The translations under genes and the position numbers were made by a program. Of a DNA stretch of 56,091 nt, positions 25,401 through 34,215 are shown piece by piece. The stretch's first letter is position 1, and every line of letters starts with the position of its first letter. This stretch comes from Bacteroidota bacterium. GTDB taxonomy: Bacteria; Bacteroidota; Bacteroidia; Flavobacteriales; Schleiferiaceae. The notes beneath the pieces are model-generated. The model saw nothing but the letters and a program-made list of their open reading frames with translations, had not been told where the DNA came from and ran no database searches. Location of the stretch: NCBI GenBank assembly GCA_003385605.1, contig QQUU01000066.1:1-56091 (forward strand). The letters are read 5' to 3'.

Positions 25401-26259
25401 CAGAGTCGCCTTCCCATGTATTATCGTAATTTGGATTATCAATAGAACCAGTACCTTTATTATAATTGTCTAAATGCTCTAAGGTTCTGTTTATCATTGT
25501 TGATCTTTGAAAAACAACAGGATCTGATGCGGTAAGGCCATGCGCTCTATCTACAGCAACTGTTTTTGTTCCCTCTGTATATGAATCAACTCTACCTATA
25601 GGATCTCCATCTGAAATAATAAAATCACCAACCTGAACCACATTAGTTCCGCCAGTAGTAATAATAATTGAACCAGGAGATGGAGTGCTTGCTACAGTAT
25701 CAGTATGCTCATCTAATAAATTAATTGCTTTAAATGGAGCAAATTTAGCAACAGATATATGATCCTCGTTTGTATAATATGTATAAGATTTTTCTACATT
25801 TATAACTCTAGGTTGATTTCTATTGTCTGTAAAAAATAATAAGTTTTCTAATAAATTTACACCTGTTATAAAGCTTTGCTTAGAAAAATTTAAAAAAGCG
25901 CCTTCTAATTTTTTAACAGTAGTTCCGGTCGAACAATGATACTCATGCAAAAAACAATTTGCATTTGACGCAACTTCAGTATTTACACTTACGTCTTGAT
26001 CTGTAGAAAATATATAAATATAATTATTTACTTCATCAGAATAGTAACCTATAACGTTTAAGCCTGTAACGCTTTCAAGTGTATTTAAATCTAAAAGCTC
26101 TTCATTACCTTTTATGTTTTCAACAGCACCTACGTCTGAACCCTCAGATGTGCTAATTGAGATATTCATAGCATCTCTATATTCTCCAGATGGCAATAAG
26201 CGCGCATCTAGGTCTTTATTCATCTTCGATTTTATGAAAGCGTTTTTAACTTCAGGCAT
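22438..26259 (-). CDS. P22 gp10-like tail stabilization protein, 1273 aa
   Basis: The N-terminus (KSKMNKDLDARLLPSGEYRDAMNI…SEGSDVGAVENIKGNEEL) is a recurrent signature of gp10-like packaged-DNA stabilization/tail tube proteins in marine and crAss-like phages. The long middle contains repetitive beta segments. Around residues 1000-1110 a cadherin-like stretch is visible (SINSSTGLLEKVNTGLDGNTYTL…). This could be an Ig-like surface decoration. It overlaps the next gene by one base. Confidence 0.7.
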   Translation of the reverse strand: MPEVKNAFIKSKMNKDLDARLLPSGEYRDAMNISISTSEGSDVGAVENIKGNEELLDLNTLESVTGLNVIGYYSDEVNNYIYIFSTDQDVSVNTEVASNANCFLHEYHCSTGTTVKKLEGAFLNFSKQSFITGVNLLENLLFFTDNRNQPRVINVEKSYTYYTNEDHISVAKFAPFKAINLLDEHTDTVASTPSPGSIIITTGGTNVVQVGDFIISDGDPIGRVDSYTEGTKTVAVDRAHGLTASDPVVFQRSTMINRTLEHLDNYNKGTGSIDNPNYDNTWEGDSDFLEDKFIRFSYRFKFDDGQYSLMAPFTQPIFIPKQFGYMVGDDEDQTYKTSVVNFFENIVQEVGLKIPLPSNTEGESSWESNRFKISEIDILYKESDKLAVKVVNTVASKNILSADIVGEDNLYTYNYTSKKPYKTLPNKDVVRVFDKVPVKSQGQEIISNRVVYANYKDKNSPPDQLPDYFIQIGNKQYEDFSNTAQYPLHSLKQNRTYQVGIILSDRYGRSTSVLLSKKDSLTTGAGSTVFSSYKSDNEFSASNTLEDWNGDTLKFTLDSPIETTASSDGAYPGFFADSDNNNKSWDITGLTTVTKTSSSPYTYTVTGDITSSAAAGDYLRGKYIDYTKITSSTYTSPNTVIITEEEISDTYIEEVSGAALNLREAYTINKLGWYSYKIVVKQTEQEYYNVYLPLVINGGFESISGTGGSGNDEEDELAQAVLINDNINKVPRDLSEVGPDQKQYGSSVKLFGRVTPSRLSTATTNEQWYPNISGDQVGKIATVLDSGYILETSAGVQDPIAGMYESLSNPLIAYISSLAPSGSTETFGRLPNGTTALTQNLSIYEANPTISLLDIFWETSTTGLLSDINLDAANQYDGPTGVGDNYSFSLPENETSFPNDCTSNFNFANSSGNIVTGTILATLTSVTDGFGNTLSPNPFSLVSVGSYQFKIQASNTFTFLHDSSTRHTFTFTFDVDYTTGSDTYNNTITATGSLDNIAPTVDDPGTLQKLDSDTTMYNFGTNSTNGSSISAENLDDVKFSLTGTGSSNFSINSSTGLLEKVNTGLDGNTYTLTVRLQDAISGSTADAESLTDSVTFDLEIGAQAVNWTTGLYDSVNCDTGGEGFVYFWGTGSPTSGVYPSSFNSSSPTVSTESTSAHTLGEVEFKIETTPPPSAACSTSYTGYTTKWWVQRRLTTTSTWTTIHGGSSGETVSSGLPGFKVSNSSPSNSAQSTSPYYEYRVLVNGFDSSRCSAGCGDGSTFEQFKLYVVDTNYP

Positions 26260-27425
26260 TAGTGTTTAATTATTTTAGATTTATTTCTAAATACTTGTGA
26301 AATTTCCTCAAGTTTAATATTTGATAATCGTAATTTAGTATTACGCATTTTAGCGCGCTTTTCTTTCTTAAACCGATTAATTATATATTCTGGTATATTC
26401 GGTCTAACAGAAGCAACCGCATAAGCTATATAAGCGTAAAAAGCCTCTTCAGCTAGCTTAGGTACTCGCATATCATCAGAATAAGCCAAACCATCTGATA
26501 CATATTCTAAAATTATAACCTTATCAACAAGATTACTTGAAAAAGAAAACAAACCTTCTCTTTCATTTATTGTAAACCATCCATTAATTTGTGTGGTTTG
26601 AGGATTTTCGCCATAGCGTTGTCCATATAATGTTTTATAAACAGGGTCTATATATGTATCCGCGTCTTCAAAATATGGGTCATAAACTCCTGTTATTTTT
26701 TTAGTATCAGCTTCTTCCCATCTTTCTTCTGTAATTGAAGAACCTTCTAAGTTATTTTCAAAATCATCCTGAGTAGCCACGCCATTATCATCCTGAACTG
26801 GTATTTCAGTTGGGTTGCTAGTTAGAGTAGTGGGATATATAATATGCTTAACGCCTAACTTATCTACCCATGATGCCTTAACGTAATTTACATAATCTTG
26901 CGGAATGGGTACAGTAAGATTGTTTGGAATTGATAATTCTTGTGATTTAACACTTTTAAGTGTATCGTAACTAAACTCTTGCATTGCGCGTTTGGCATGA
27001 AACAGCACATCACTTCTTTTTATAGAAGGAAAAACTTTACCTTCTCCAACATAACTTATTATAAAATTATTAATTATATCAGATATTGATGTATATCTAT
27101 AACTACCGTAATCTAGTTCTTTAAAAGCAACTTTATAATAACCTGCGCTAAATGGTCCAGATCTAGTAAATACATTATTAGAAAGAGAATAATTCCCAAC
27201 TGTGATATTAAACGGCCCTGACGAAGAGGTACTATAGTTTATTGTAAAATTGTTTCTTGAAAAATCAGGATGTGTTGTTTCCTGAGAACCAGGCGTAAAC
27301 AATTTTAGTTCTCTTTTAAAAGTGCATGTAAACGTATCAGTCTGAGCTGCCAAAAAGATTATTTGTTCTCCCGTATAATATTCTTGATTAGTTTGCGTTA
27401 TTAATCCGCCGTCTGGTGCTGCCAT
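26259..27425 (-). CDS. tail or head-tail structural protein, 388 aa
   Basis: The N-terminal half is beta-rich (IIFLAAQTDTFTCTFKREL). The C-terminal half includes helices ending in a basic tail (RFKKEKRAKMRNTKLRLSN). It lies between the connector-like gene and the gp10-like gene, a position fitting a tail-tube or gp4-type adaptor. No catalytic motif or recognised family. Confidence 0.5.
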   Translation of the reverse strand: MAAPDGGLITQTNQEYYTGEQIIFLAAQTDTFTCTFKRELKLFTPGSQETTHPDFSRNNFTINYSTSSSGPFNITVGNYSLSNNVFTRSGPFSAGYYKVAFKELDYGSYRYTSISDIINNFIISYVGEGKVFPSIKRSDVLFHAKRAMQEFSYDTLKSVKSQELSIPNNLTVPIPQDYVNYVKASWVDKLGVKHIIYPTTLTSNPTEIPVQDDNGVATQDDFENNLEGSSITEERWEEADTKKITGVYDPYFEDADTYIDPVYKTLYGQRYGENPQTTQINGWFTINEREGLFSFSSNLVDKVIILEYVSDGLAYSDDMRVPKLAEEAFYAYIAYAVASVRPNIPEYIINRFKKEKRAKMRNTKLRLSNIKLEEISQVFRNKSKIIKH

Positions 27426-27428
27426 TTA

Positions 27429-28175
27429 TTAACTTTTTTCTTGTACTTCTTCTTTTTGAATTTGAGCCGCTGCTGCTTGCACTATCTGTGGGTCTCTTAC
27501 TATTATACCAGAGTACAATAATATTCTTTTTACAATATTTGTAAATTCATCTTCTGTTAGTAAAAATTGTACAGAGTTGTTAGCGTCATATTCGTATTGC
27601 CCTAAACTTCCTGTTGTAAATGCCCATTCAATATCAGAAGGTACAATAAAATAAAAAATATCAGCTTTATTGCCATTTGTCCCTACTGAATCTGGAAATA
27701 CATTTATTCTTTTTATAGAAGACGATTCATTTTTAAAAGTAAAAACAGGAAATTCTTCGGTAGGATCCGTTAACGAAGATAGTTTTAAATTGTATAATTC
27801 ACTTCGGGTTACCTGTTGTAGTTCTACATCGCTATTTGCCGCAAGATTATTCCTGCCGCTAATAGTATAAATTATAGTGTCTAATCTGTAAAAATTTGAT
27901 GGTAAATCTATATATCCCGCGCCGTAAGAAGTTGGCGTGAATTCTGATCTGAATGGTGAAAGTTTTGTTTCTAATGATAATAATCTATCAGCTGTACCTG
28001 TATCTGGCTGCTGTTGCCTCACAAGCTGATTATAATCTTCAAAAGTTTGATTATATATTTCAAGCTGAACTTGCGTAGCTGTTTTATTAAACTCTTCAGG
28101 GGTCATATATCCCCGTTGTTCTTTATTTAAAATAAGTAATACCGTTTTATATACGTTGTCTACGCTTAATGCCAT
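27429..28175 (-). CDS. head-tail connector / tail tubular A-like protein, 248 aa
   Basis: The protein has an N-terminal helical part (VDNVYKTVLLILNKEQRGYMTPEEFNK), then a beta domain (YIDLPSNFYRLDTIIY) and a C-terminal helix. This layout and its position downstream of the capsid gene fit a connector that joins portal and tail. The call is based mostly on context. It starts 59 bases after the previous gene, across a hairpin region. Confidence 0.5.
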   Translation of the reverse strand: MALSVDNVYKTVLLILNKEQRGYMTPEEFNKTATQVQLEIYNQTFEDYNQLVRQQQPDTGTADRLLSLETKLSPFRSEFTPTSYGAGYIDLPSNFYRLDTIIYTISGRNNLAANSDVELQQVTRSELYNLKLSSLTDPTEEFPVFTFKNESSSIKRINVFPDSVGTNGNKADIFYFIVPSDIEWAFTTGSLGQYEYDANNSVQFLLTEDEFTNIVKRILLYSGIIVRDPQIVQAAAAQIQKEEVQEKS

Positions 28176-28191
28176 ATCTTTATTGTAATAA

Positions 28192-28241
28192 GGAGCGATA
28201 ACATAACGCTACCGCTCCGTATTATTATTACACGTTATGTT
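28192..28241 (-). promoter_or_regulatory. overlapping inverted repeats between two structural genes
   Basis: Two inverted repeats overlap: GGAGCG (28192-28197) with CGCTCC (28213-28218), and AACATAACG (28200-28208) with CGTTATGTT (28233-28241). They cannot form together. On the minus strand the first hairpin is followed by TTATTAC. This may be a weak terminator, attenuator or RNA stability element. Confidence 0.45.
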
Positions 28242-29053
28242 AATTTTTTCTCAATTGATTTGTAAACCTCAACACCTTCATCTGTTTGCAAGTATGCTGC
28301 AAAAGCTGAATATGGGTTTTCATCAAAAGGAACCGTCATGAGCTTTCTATCGTTACTTCCCCAAGTAAATATTCTTTGGTCTTGCGAAAGCTTTATAATA
28401 TTAAGCTCTTTAGCTTTGATTGCAAAATTTCTAAGTTGAACATTTTCATCATTAGCAAGATCAATAAATAGTTTTGGATTTCGTTTAGCAAATAAAAGTA
28501 AATCTCTTTTTATTTCTTTTGAACTCATGCTGGATACTGCAGAGCCTGTTTCAACTCTTACGATGGCTTCTGCCATGTCTATATCCATGCTAGTTGCTAA
28601 ATTTAATGCTTCAAGTTCCAGCTCAATTGTTTCAACTTCATCCTGCGCTTCTATTACAGCATCATGCTCCATATATCGTGTTCCTAAAAATGGATGATAT
28701 ATTGATAATAGTTTTTGCAGGTTTTGATATTGTTTTGGTACATATAAATGCCCGTCTTTAAACATTATGTGCCCAAGTGTTACTTCGCCGCTCTGTTCAT
28801 CTTTTAATGGTGAGTTTTGATTTGTAGCATAACGAATTTCTCTTTGTTCATTACGTTCTGGATCAAACCAAAGTAACGGTCTTTTTGCACTGTGTTTTGA
28901 TGGGATTGTATATGTGAGAGGCTGCTTACCTAGTAAATAGTAATGCCTATCTTTTATTTCCCATTGTGGTTTTGTTGCCTCTTTTTTAGGCTTAGATTTT
29001 TTTGTTTGAGGTGCAACCTCAACAGTCTCTACTGCTTTAGCTTCTTCGGCCAT
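28235..29053 (-). CDS. virion-associated protein downstream of the capsid, 272 aa
   Basis: It has an Ala/Glu/Lys-rich N-terminal tail (about 30 residues), then a mixed domain (DRHYYLLGKQPLTYTIPSKH) and helical middle (VETIELELEALNLA). I do not recognise a family. Location right after the capsid gene suggests a head completion or decoration protein. Confidence 0.5.
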   Translation of the reverse strand: MAEEAKAVETVEVAPQTKKSKPKKEATKPQWEIKDRHYYLLGKQPLTYTIPSKHSAKRPLLWFDPERNEQREIRYATNQNSPLKDEQSGEVTLGHIMFKDGHLYVPKQYQNLQKLLSIYHPFLGTRYMEHDAVIEAQDEVETIELELEALNLATSMDIDMAEAIVRVETGSAVSSMSSKEIKRDLLLFAKRNPKLFIDLANDENVQLRNFAIKAKELNIIKLSQDQRIFTWGSNDRKLMTVPFDENPYSAFAAYLQTDEGVEVYKSIEKKLT

Positions 29054-29090
29054 GATATGATAAAATTAAATAATTAAAAAAAATATAAAC

Positions 29091-29114
29091 CTGGGGCTGA
29101 ATAAACAACCCCAG
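29091..29114 (-). terminator. rho-independent terminator after the capsid gene
   Basis: CTGGGG (29091-29096) pairs with CCCCAG (29109-29114). On the minus strand the hairpin is followed by an AT run with eight T residues. It lies 16 bases after the capsid stop, so it would lower expression of distal genes relative to capsid. Confidence 0.75.
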
Positions 29115-29129
29115 ATTTAAGTAACTATA

Positions 29130-30554
29130 TTAGGCTTTCAACAATACAAAGTTGTTGGCTCCTTGAACACATAAACATCTTTCTGACAAAAAGTGAACGT
29201 TCATTTCATCAGTATCATCTGTAAATGCTCCACCTACTGAACCTGTAATCCAAGTTTTAAGTCTTCGATCGTCAGCTTCAGAAGCACGGTAACGTACGTG
29301 AAGGAATGGTCGTCGAATATTAGTACCAAGGATTTGGTCATATACAGTTGAAGTACCAGCTGGAATAAGAACTCCGTCAATAGCATCTACTTCTCCAGAG
29401 CTGAAGTTTGAATCAGCGCCACGAGTTGAAGCATCATTTAAGTATTTCCAGTCAGTCTTATAGAAATCATAAGAACCTCTGCGGAAGCCAGTGAACCCAA
29501 GATTCAAAGCCATTTCTTCAGAGTTTTCAAATAGTCCATAAGCAGTACCTCCATTTGTGCCATTAGAAAGACCTGCAAGCATATCATCAAAAGCTAGATT
29601 AGTAGCACGATCTAAGAAAAGCATGTTTTCTTCAATAGCACCTTGTCCATCTAAGTTTTTAAGAATGTTGTCAAAATCAGTCAATGAAGCTGTAAAAGCG
29701 CTAAATACATTTCCGCGGCTTTCAATAGCAGCAAAAAGACCTTCAGTACCTTTAGCTCCTTCGCTACCAGCAGAAATACCAGTAGTTTCAGTAGCAAGCT
29801 CTGATTCTACCATTGCCATTTCAAGGTAATCTTGGAAACGTAGGCGAGTTTCAGACTCAGCTTTTAGATACCATAGGTAGCCAGAAGTTCCGTCTTCAGT
29901 AGCAACTTCCACCCAACCAATCTGAGCAGTGTCAGATCCGTTAATTCCGTATTTATCTTTAATGATAATAGGCGAGTTAGAAAATTGAGTAAAAGAAGGT
30001 TCAACTGAATCACTCATTCCAGCAGTTCCTTTCCCAAATTCTGAACCATAAACAAATACTTTCAATGCAGTCGCAGAAACTAAATTAGCTGCCCAAGTAG
30101 TTGAACCAAATGGGTGTGCTTCAATATCAGTATCAGTTACAGCAGAAACAATTGCTTTTTGCTCAGTTGAAGTAGCAGGGTCAAGAATAACAACCAAAGA
30201 CTTTACGCGAATTGCGTGAGGCTTAGAAGATGTTACACTTGAATCGCTATCCTGGATAGTTACAGTAGCGTCGCTATTAGTAGCGATGGTACATGCATCA
30301 TAAGATATATGCAAGCGGTTTTGCTCACTCCATACGACTTGGTCAGAAGTCATAGGCATCTCAGCGCCTACCATTTGAAGGAAGCCAGCGAGCGTACGAT
30401 TTCCATATCGCTCTACTTCAGCTTCGTAAATCTCAGGTAGATACTGCTGAGAGAAGTCATTGCCAGCACCACTAGTAAAATCAATATAGCTACCAGTAGT
30501 TAGCTGTTTTTGTGCAGTTGGGTTAATATCCCCAAACAAAGGTGATAATGCCAT
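29130..30554 (-). CDS. major capsid protein
   Basis: This 474-aa protein sits between the scaffold and tail genes, the standard place for the capsid gene. It begins MALSPLFGDINPTAQKQL and has the alternating Ala/Gly-rich, mixed alpha/beta composition of HK97-fold capsids (TTWAANLVSATALKVFVYGSE; long helix FQDYLEMAMVESELATET). It is followed by a strong terminator. The family is inferred from context and composition, not from a short motif. Confidence 0.85.
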   Translation of the reverse strand: MALSPLFGDINPTAQKQLTTGSYIDFTSGAGNDFSQQYLPEIYEAEVERYGNRTLAGFLQMVGAEMPMTSDQVVWSEQNRLHISYDACTIATNSDATVTIQDSDSSVTSSKPHAIRVKSLVVILDPATSTEQKAIVSAVTDTDIEAHPFGSTTWAANLVSATALKVFVYGSEFGKGTAGMSDSVEPSFTQFSNSPIIIKDKYGINGSDTAQIGWVEVATEDGTSGYLWYLKAESETRLRFQDYLEMAMVESELATETTGISAGSEGAKGTEGLFAAIESRGNVFSAFTASLTDFDNILKNLDGQGAIEENMLFLDRATNLAFDDMLAGLSNGTNGGTAYGLFENSEEMALNLGFTGFRRGSYDFYKTDWKYLNDASTRGADSNFSSGEVDAIDGVLIPAGTSTVYDQILGTNIRRPFLHVRYRASEADDRRLKTWITGSVGGAFTDDTDEMNVHFLSERCLCVQGANNFVLLKA

Positions 30555-30573
30555 TTGTTTTAAATTTTAAGTT

Positions 30574-31782
30574 TTAACGTTTATTTTTAATTCTAAGTCT
30601 TGAAGAATCAGCACCGCTAACAGCTTTGACTTTTAAACCATTAATAAACACATCGCCTGTTTGTGTTTGACGCGGTTCGTTGCTAATATTTTTAGATTTA
30701 GCTGTTAATTCACGAACTGCATCCGCACGCCCCTGCTCATAAAAATGATTTATTACTCTGTCAGGATTGTTAGCTACATATAAAGCTTTATGATATCCAC
30801 TTAAATCTGACACTTCACCTTTGTCATTCAAGAACTTCTTGATAAAGTTACTTATATCTGATTGTTGATTTGCGACTGAAGAGTTATCTTTTAACCCGTA
30901 TCTAAACTTTTTTTCGCCGAGTTTGAAATCAAAACCTTTGAAATCGTCGTTGAAATAAGTTTTTGTACGATTTTGAAAACTTTCAGTTCGCTGCTTTATG
31001 GTTTGCTGCTCTTCATTGTATCGATTGAAAAAGTCAACTGCTTTTTGTTGTTCCTGAGTTACGCCGGGTCTCAACTTGATTTCGTCGTAATATTTATCTT
31101 TCAGTCCTTCTAAAAAGCCTTTGGCCTTTGCAACTTCTTCTTTATACGCAATTTTTTTCTTACGTATATCTTTTTCATCATCTACGTCTTCATCCCATGC
31201 AAAATCTTCTAAAAGAATACTCACATCCTCAGAATCTAGATGAGGTTTGCTTTGACGGTAATATTCCCGCAAAAGTGTATTGTTATCTACATCAGAATAA
31301 TCTGCATTTAATCTTACATAATCTTCTAACGTTCCGCCAGTTTCATTCATAAAGTCTACAACCTTTTGAATATTTTCTGGTAATGGTTCCGCAGTGTCTT
31401 GCGATTGCTGCACAGCATCCTCAACTTGCTCTTGCAAGGTTTCAGTTTGCTCTTGAACCTCTTCTTCTGTTACTTCTTGTATTACAGGCGTATCTTCTAC
31501 CGTTTCTTCGGGCTGCCGTACTTCTTCAACCACTTCTTCGCTACTTTGCGAGTTTCCGGATTCTTCGACAGGAGCATTGCTCTCATCTGTTGTATTGACT
31601 TGAACGGCATCTTCTTGTTCTTTTTTTTCGGTAAGATCTACCTTAATGGTATCACCTGTTTCTTTTGTTTCTTCCGCTTTTTTTGACAAATCTACTTTAA
31701 TAGTTTTAGGTGTCTCAGAAAGCTTTTTCATTTTTCGAGGTTTAACTTTAAATTCCCCCTCTTGCTTGACTGTTTCCGCCAT
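30574..31782 (-). CDS. scaffolding protein
   Basis: This 402-aa protein is strongly acidic in its N-terminal half (Glu/Thr/Val-rich, about residues 30-140: VEEVRQPEETVEDTPVIQE). Helical and charged segments follow, with a basic C-terminus (RLRIKNKR). This bipolar layout and the location between portal and capsid are typical of podovirus scaffolds, whose basic tail binds the capsid. Confidence 0.8.
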   Translation of the reverse strand: MAETVKQEGEFKVKPRKMKKLSETPKTIKVDLSKKAEETKETGDTIKVDLTEKKEQEDAVQVNTTDESNAPVEESGNSQSSEEVVEEVRQPEETVEDTPVIQEVTEEEVQEQTETLQEQVEDAVQQSQDTAEPLPENIQKVVDFMNETGGTLEDYVRLNADYSDVDNNTLLREYYRQSKPHLDSEDVSILLEDFAWDEDVDDEKDIRKKKIAYKEEVAKAKGFLEGLKDKYYDEIKLRPGVTQEQQKAVDFFNRYNEEQQTIKQRTESFQNRTKTYFNDDFKGFDFKLGEKKFRYGLKDNSSVANQQSDISNFIKKFLNDKGEVSDLSGYHKALYVANNPDRVINHFYEQGRADAVRELTAKSKNISNEPRQTQTGDVFINGLKVKAVSGADSSRLRIKNKR

Positions 31783-31809
31783 GATAAAATATTATAAAAT
31801 TAATAAAAA

Positions 31810-34215
31810 TTACTTAGGTTCAAACTGACCTAAGTCAAAACCACCTAATACGTCAAACCCAGCGGATTCAAAGTTTTTTGGTAGTGTATCGTTTTTACGC
31901 TGATCAATCAATTCTGATTGCTGCGTTGCTTGTATTTTAGTACGCTCATCTTTTCTATCTTCTTTATAAGCGTCTTTTTCTTTTAAAACTTCTGCTTGCG
32001 CTTCCGCCAATTGTTTATTAAATTGGAATTCAAGTTCCATTAAGCGCATTTTAATTTCAGCTTCTCGCTCAAGTTTTTGTATTTCAAATTGTGACTTACC
32101 TTGCTCCAATTGTAATTTACTTTCGGTAAGCGCTTGTTGTTTCTGCACTTCTGCAAGAGCCGCCGCTTCAGAGGCTTGCGCATTTGCCTGCCCTTGTGCT
32201 TGTATATTCTGCTGTTGAGCTGCTTGATCTATTTCTTGTTTCTTTTGCCTTTTAATACGTAAATATTTATTTGCTAAATCAATATTATTTATATTTCGTA
32301 TTTCAATAGCGTCGTCTAAATAAATAGAGCCGGATTGCAAAGCTGCTTGTATATTACTTTCCAATGCCTGCTTTTCTTCTACATCAGGTTCGAGCTGCAA
32401 ATAAATACCAAAGTCATGCAAATGCAAGTTAGATATTTCTTTTAATGTTTCTACATTAAAATCATTTATACTTTGCTCTAAACTTTCTTCTGTTAATGCA
32501 AACTCAAATATATCTTTAGCTTTTAATGCAATGTTTTCGCATAATCTAAGTGTAATATATGAAGCTGACTGTAATATATGCCTTGTCGCTGTATTGCTAT
32601 TTGCAGCCGCAAGTTTTTGTAAACCAACTAATGCGTTCTTATCTGGTGAGCTTCCATCGCGAGCTTCATTTAATCCCGTCACGTCTCTTATCATCTGCAG
32701 ATAATACTGATAAGTGTTAATAAGCGAAGAAATTTTTCCTTGCCCAGAAGAAGTTTGTAATTCTTGGATAGGCACTTTACCAGGATTCATATCGCCATCT
32801 TGTGTAAACGATCGACCTACAATGCTACCAGTTTGGAAGTACATGTTTAATGCCTCGGCTGGATTATAGTTTGTTCCATTACCTAAGTCTACTTCAGCTA
32901 AACCGTCAACATCAACGTAAACGCCATCTGGCACCATACGCGACATTACCTGTTGTAGTTTTAAATGAGTAAGCTGAATCATATCTGCAAATCCTGTTAT
33001 GCGGCTTACTAATGATTCAACTCTTCCTTTATACATTCTAGGCGCAACTAAAGTATAATTCATTTCAACTTTAGGTGAATCCGCATATGGTCTGGTCATA
33101 TTTTCAGCCATCTTCCATGAAAGCATTTTTTCATGACCTAATATTTTAGCCCCTGTATATAATACCTCAATTACTCTTTCAACTCTTTCAAAGTTATCGT
33201 TTGTTGGCGGATTAAAAGTATCAGGTTTTTCTAAAGCTTTTTGTAAACCTTGTTCAGTTTCTTTAATTTTAAATACTTGCTTTTCAAAAGTTTTGTATTC
33301 AAAGAACATAACGCTAATTGTGTTATTATCGTTTTGCCCATAATAATTTCTTATATAGTCATTATTACCCGGATACTTTTGTATCTCAGCTAAATCTTCC
33401 GGCGTAAGATATGGGAAAAGCTTTGCAATTTCACTTAATGAAATTTGCTTTACTTCACCAATGTAATATAAATCATCAAAATTAGGATCCTCAGTATAAG
33501 AGTATACAAGGTTTGCGGGGTCTACATATTTAACACGTAAACCGTTTGATTTATTATATTCTGTTTTAGCAGCGCCAATACCACATACAACTAAATCATA
33601 AATAAATCTTTTTCTAACTTCGTCATATTTATTTTTGTCTAAAGAGTTATTAATAAGTTCTTCTAAAGCTATTTCAACAGCTTCTTTATAATTAAGCTGC
33701 ATATATACTTCAAACTCATCTTGATCTTTAGGTAGGTTCTCCGGGTCTGGTACTGAAAAAAAGTTAATGCCTGTTTCTTGTGTTAGCTGTGTTAATGACT
33801 GACGATTAAACATATCAGACATAACTGTTTCAGCGTATCTTGTTTTCTTTTGTTTTGCTATAGGGTCTTGCGCATATGCTTTTATTTCGTAATTACGCTG
33901 AGACATACCATTAACAACAATATCTACAAACTTAGGTATTACAGGAACAGGCTTCCAGTCTAAATTCAAATAAGATAAATCCCCATTAATAGACAATTCA
34001 TCTTTATATTTTTGAACTGATTGTTCTCCACGAGCATACAATCTTCTTCTATGATATTCTTGAAAATTAGAAGTAAATCGATCACCGCCACGGTTATTTC
34101 TAAACCACTCGCCTTCAATAGCTCTCGCTACTTGCAAACCATATTCTAATGACTGCTTTTCCTCATTAGGTACCACCTGATCGGGAAACGAGCTTTTATA
34201 ATTAGTATTAACCAT
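31810..34215 (-). CDS. portal protein
   Basis: This 801-aa protein lies directly after the terminase. The body carries portal-like segments (KPVPVIPKFVDIVVNGM; DYIRNYYGQNDNNTISVMFFEYK; a long central helix region). The C-terminal 150 residues are Gln/Ala/Glu-rich coiled coil, as in large podovirus portals with an extended barrel. It overlaps neither neighbour but starts one base before the terminase stop region. Family by context and layout. Confidence 0.8.
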   Translation of the reverse strand: MVNTNYKSSFPDQVVPNEEKQSLEYGLQVARAIEGEWFRNNRGGDRFTSNFQEYHRRRLYARGEQSVQKYKDELSINGDLSYLNLDWKPVPVIPKFVDIVVNGMSQRNYEIKAYAQDPIAKQKKTRYAETVMSDMFNRQSLTQLTQETGINFFSVPDPENLPKDQDEFEVYMQLNYKEAVEIALEELINNSLDKNKYDEVRKRFIYDLVVCGIGAAKTEYNKSNGLRVKYVDPANLVYSYTEDPNFDDLYYIGEVKQISLSEIAKLFPYLTPEDLAEIQKYPGNNDYIRNYYGQNDNNTISVMFFEYKTFEKQVFKIKETEQGLQKALEKPDTFNPPTNDNFERVERVIEVLYTGAKILGHEKMLSWKMAENMTRPYADSPKVEMNYTLVAPRMYKGRVESLVSRITGFADMIQLTHLKLQQVMSRMVPDGVYVDVDGLAEVDLGNGTNYNPAEALNMYFQTGSIVGRSFTQDGDMNPGKVPIQELQTSSGQGKISSLINTYQYYLQMIRDVTGLNEARDGSSPDKNALVGLQKLAAANSNTATRHILQSASYITLRLCENIALKAKDIFEFALTEESLEQSINDFNVETLKEISNLHLHDFGIYLQLEPDVEEKQALESNIQAALQSGSIYLDDAIEIRNINNIDLANKYLRIKRQKKQEIDQAAQQQNIQAQGQANAQASEAAALAEVQKQQALTESKLQLEQGKSQFEIQKLEREAEIKMRLMELEFQFNKQLAEAQAEVLKEKDAYKEDRKDERTKIQATQQSELIDQRKNDTLPKNFESAGFDVLGGFDLGQFEPK

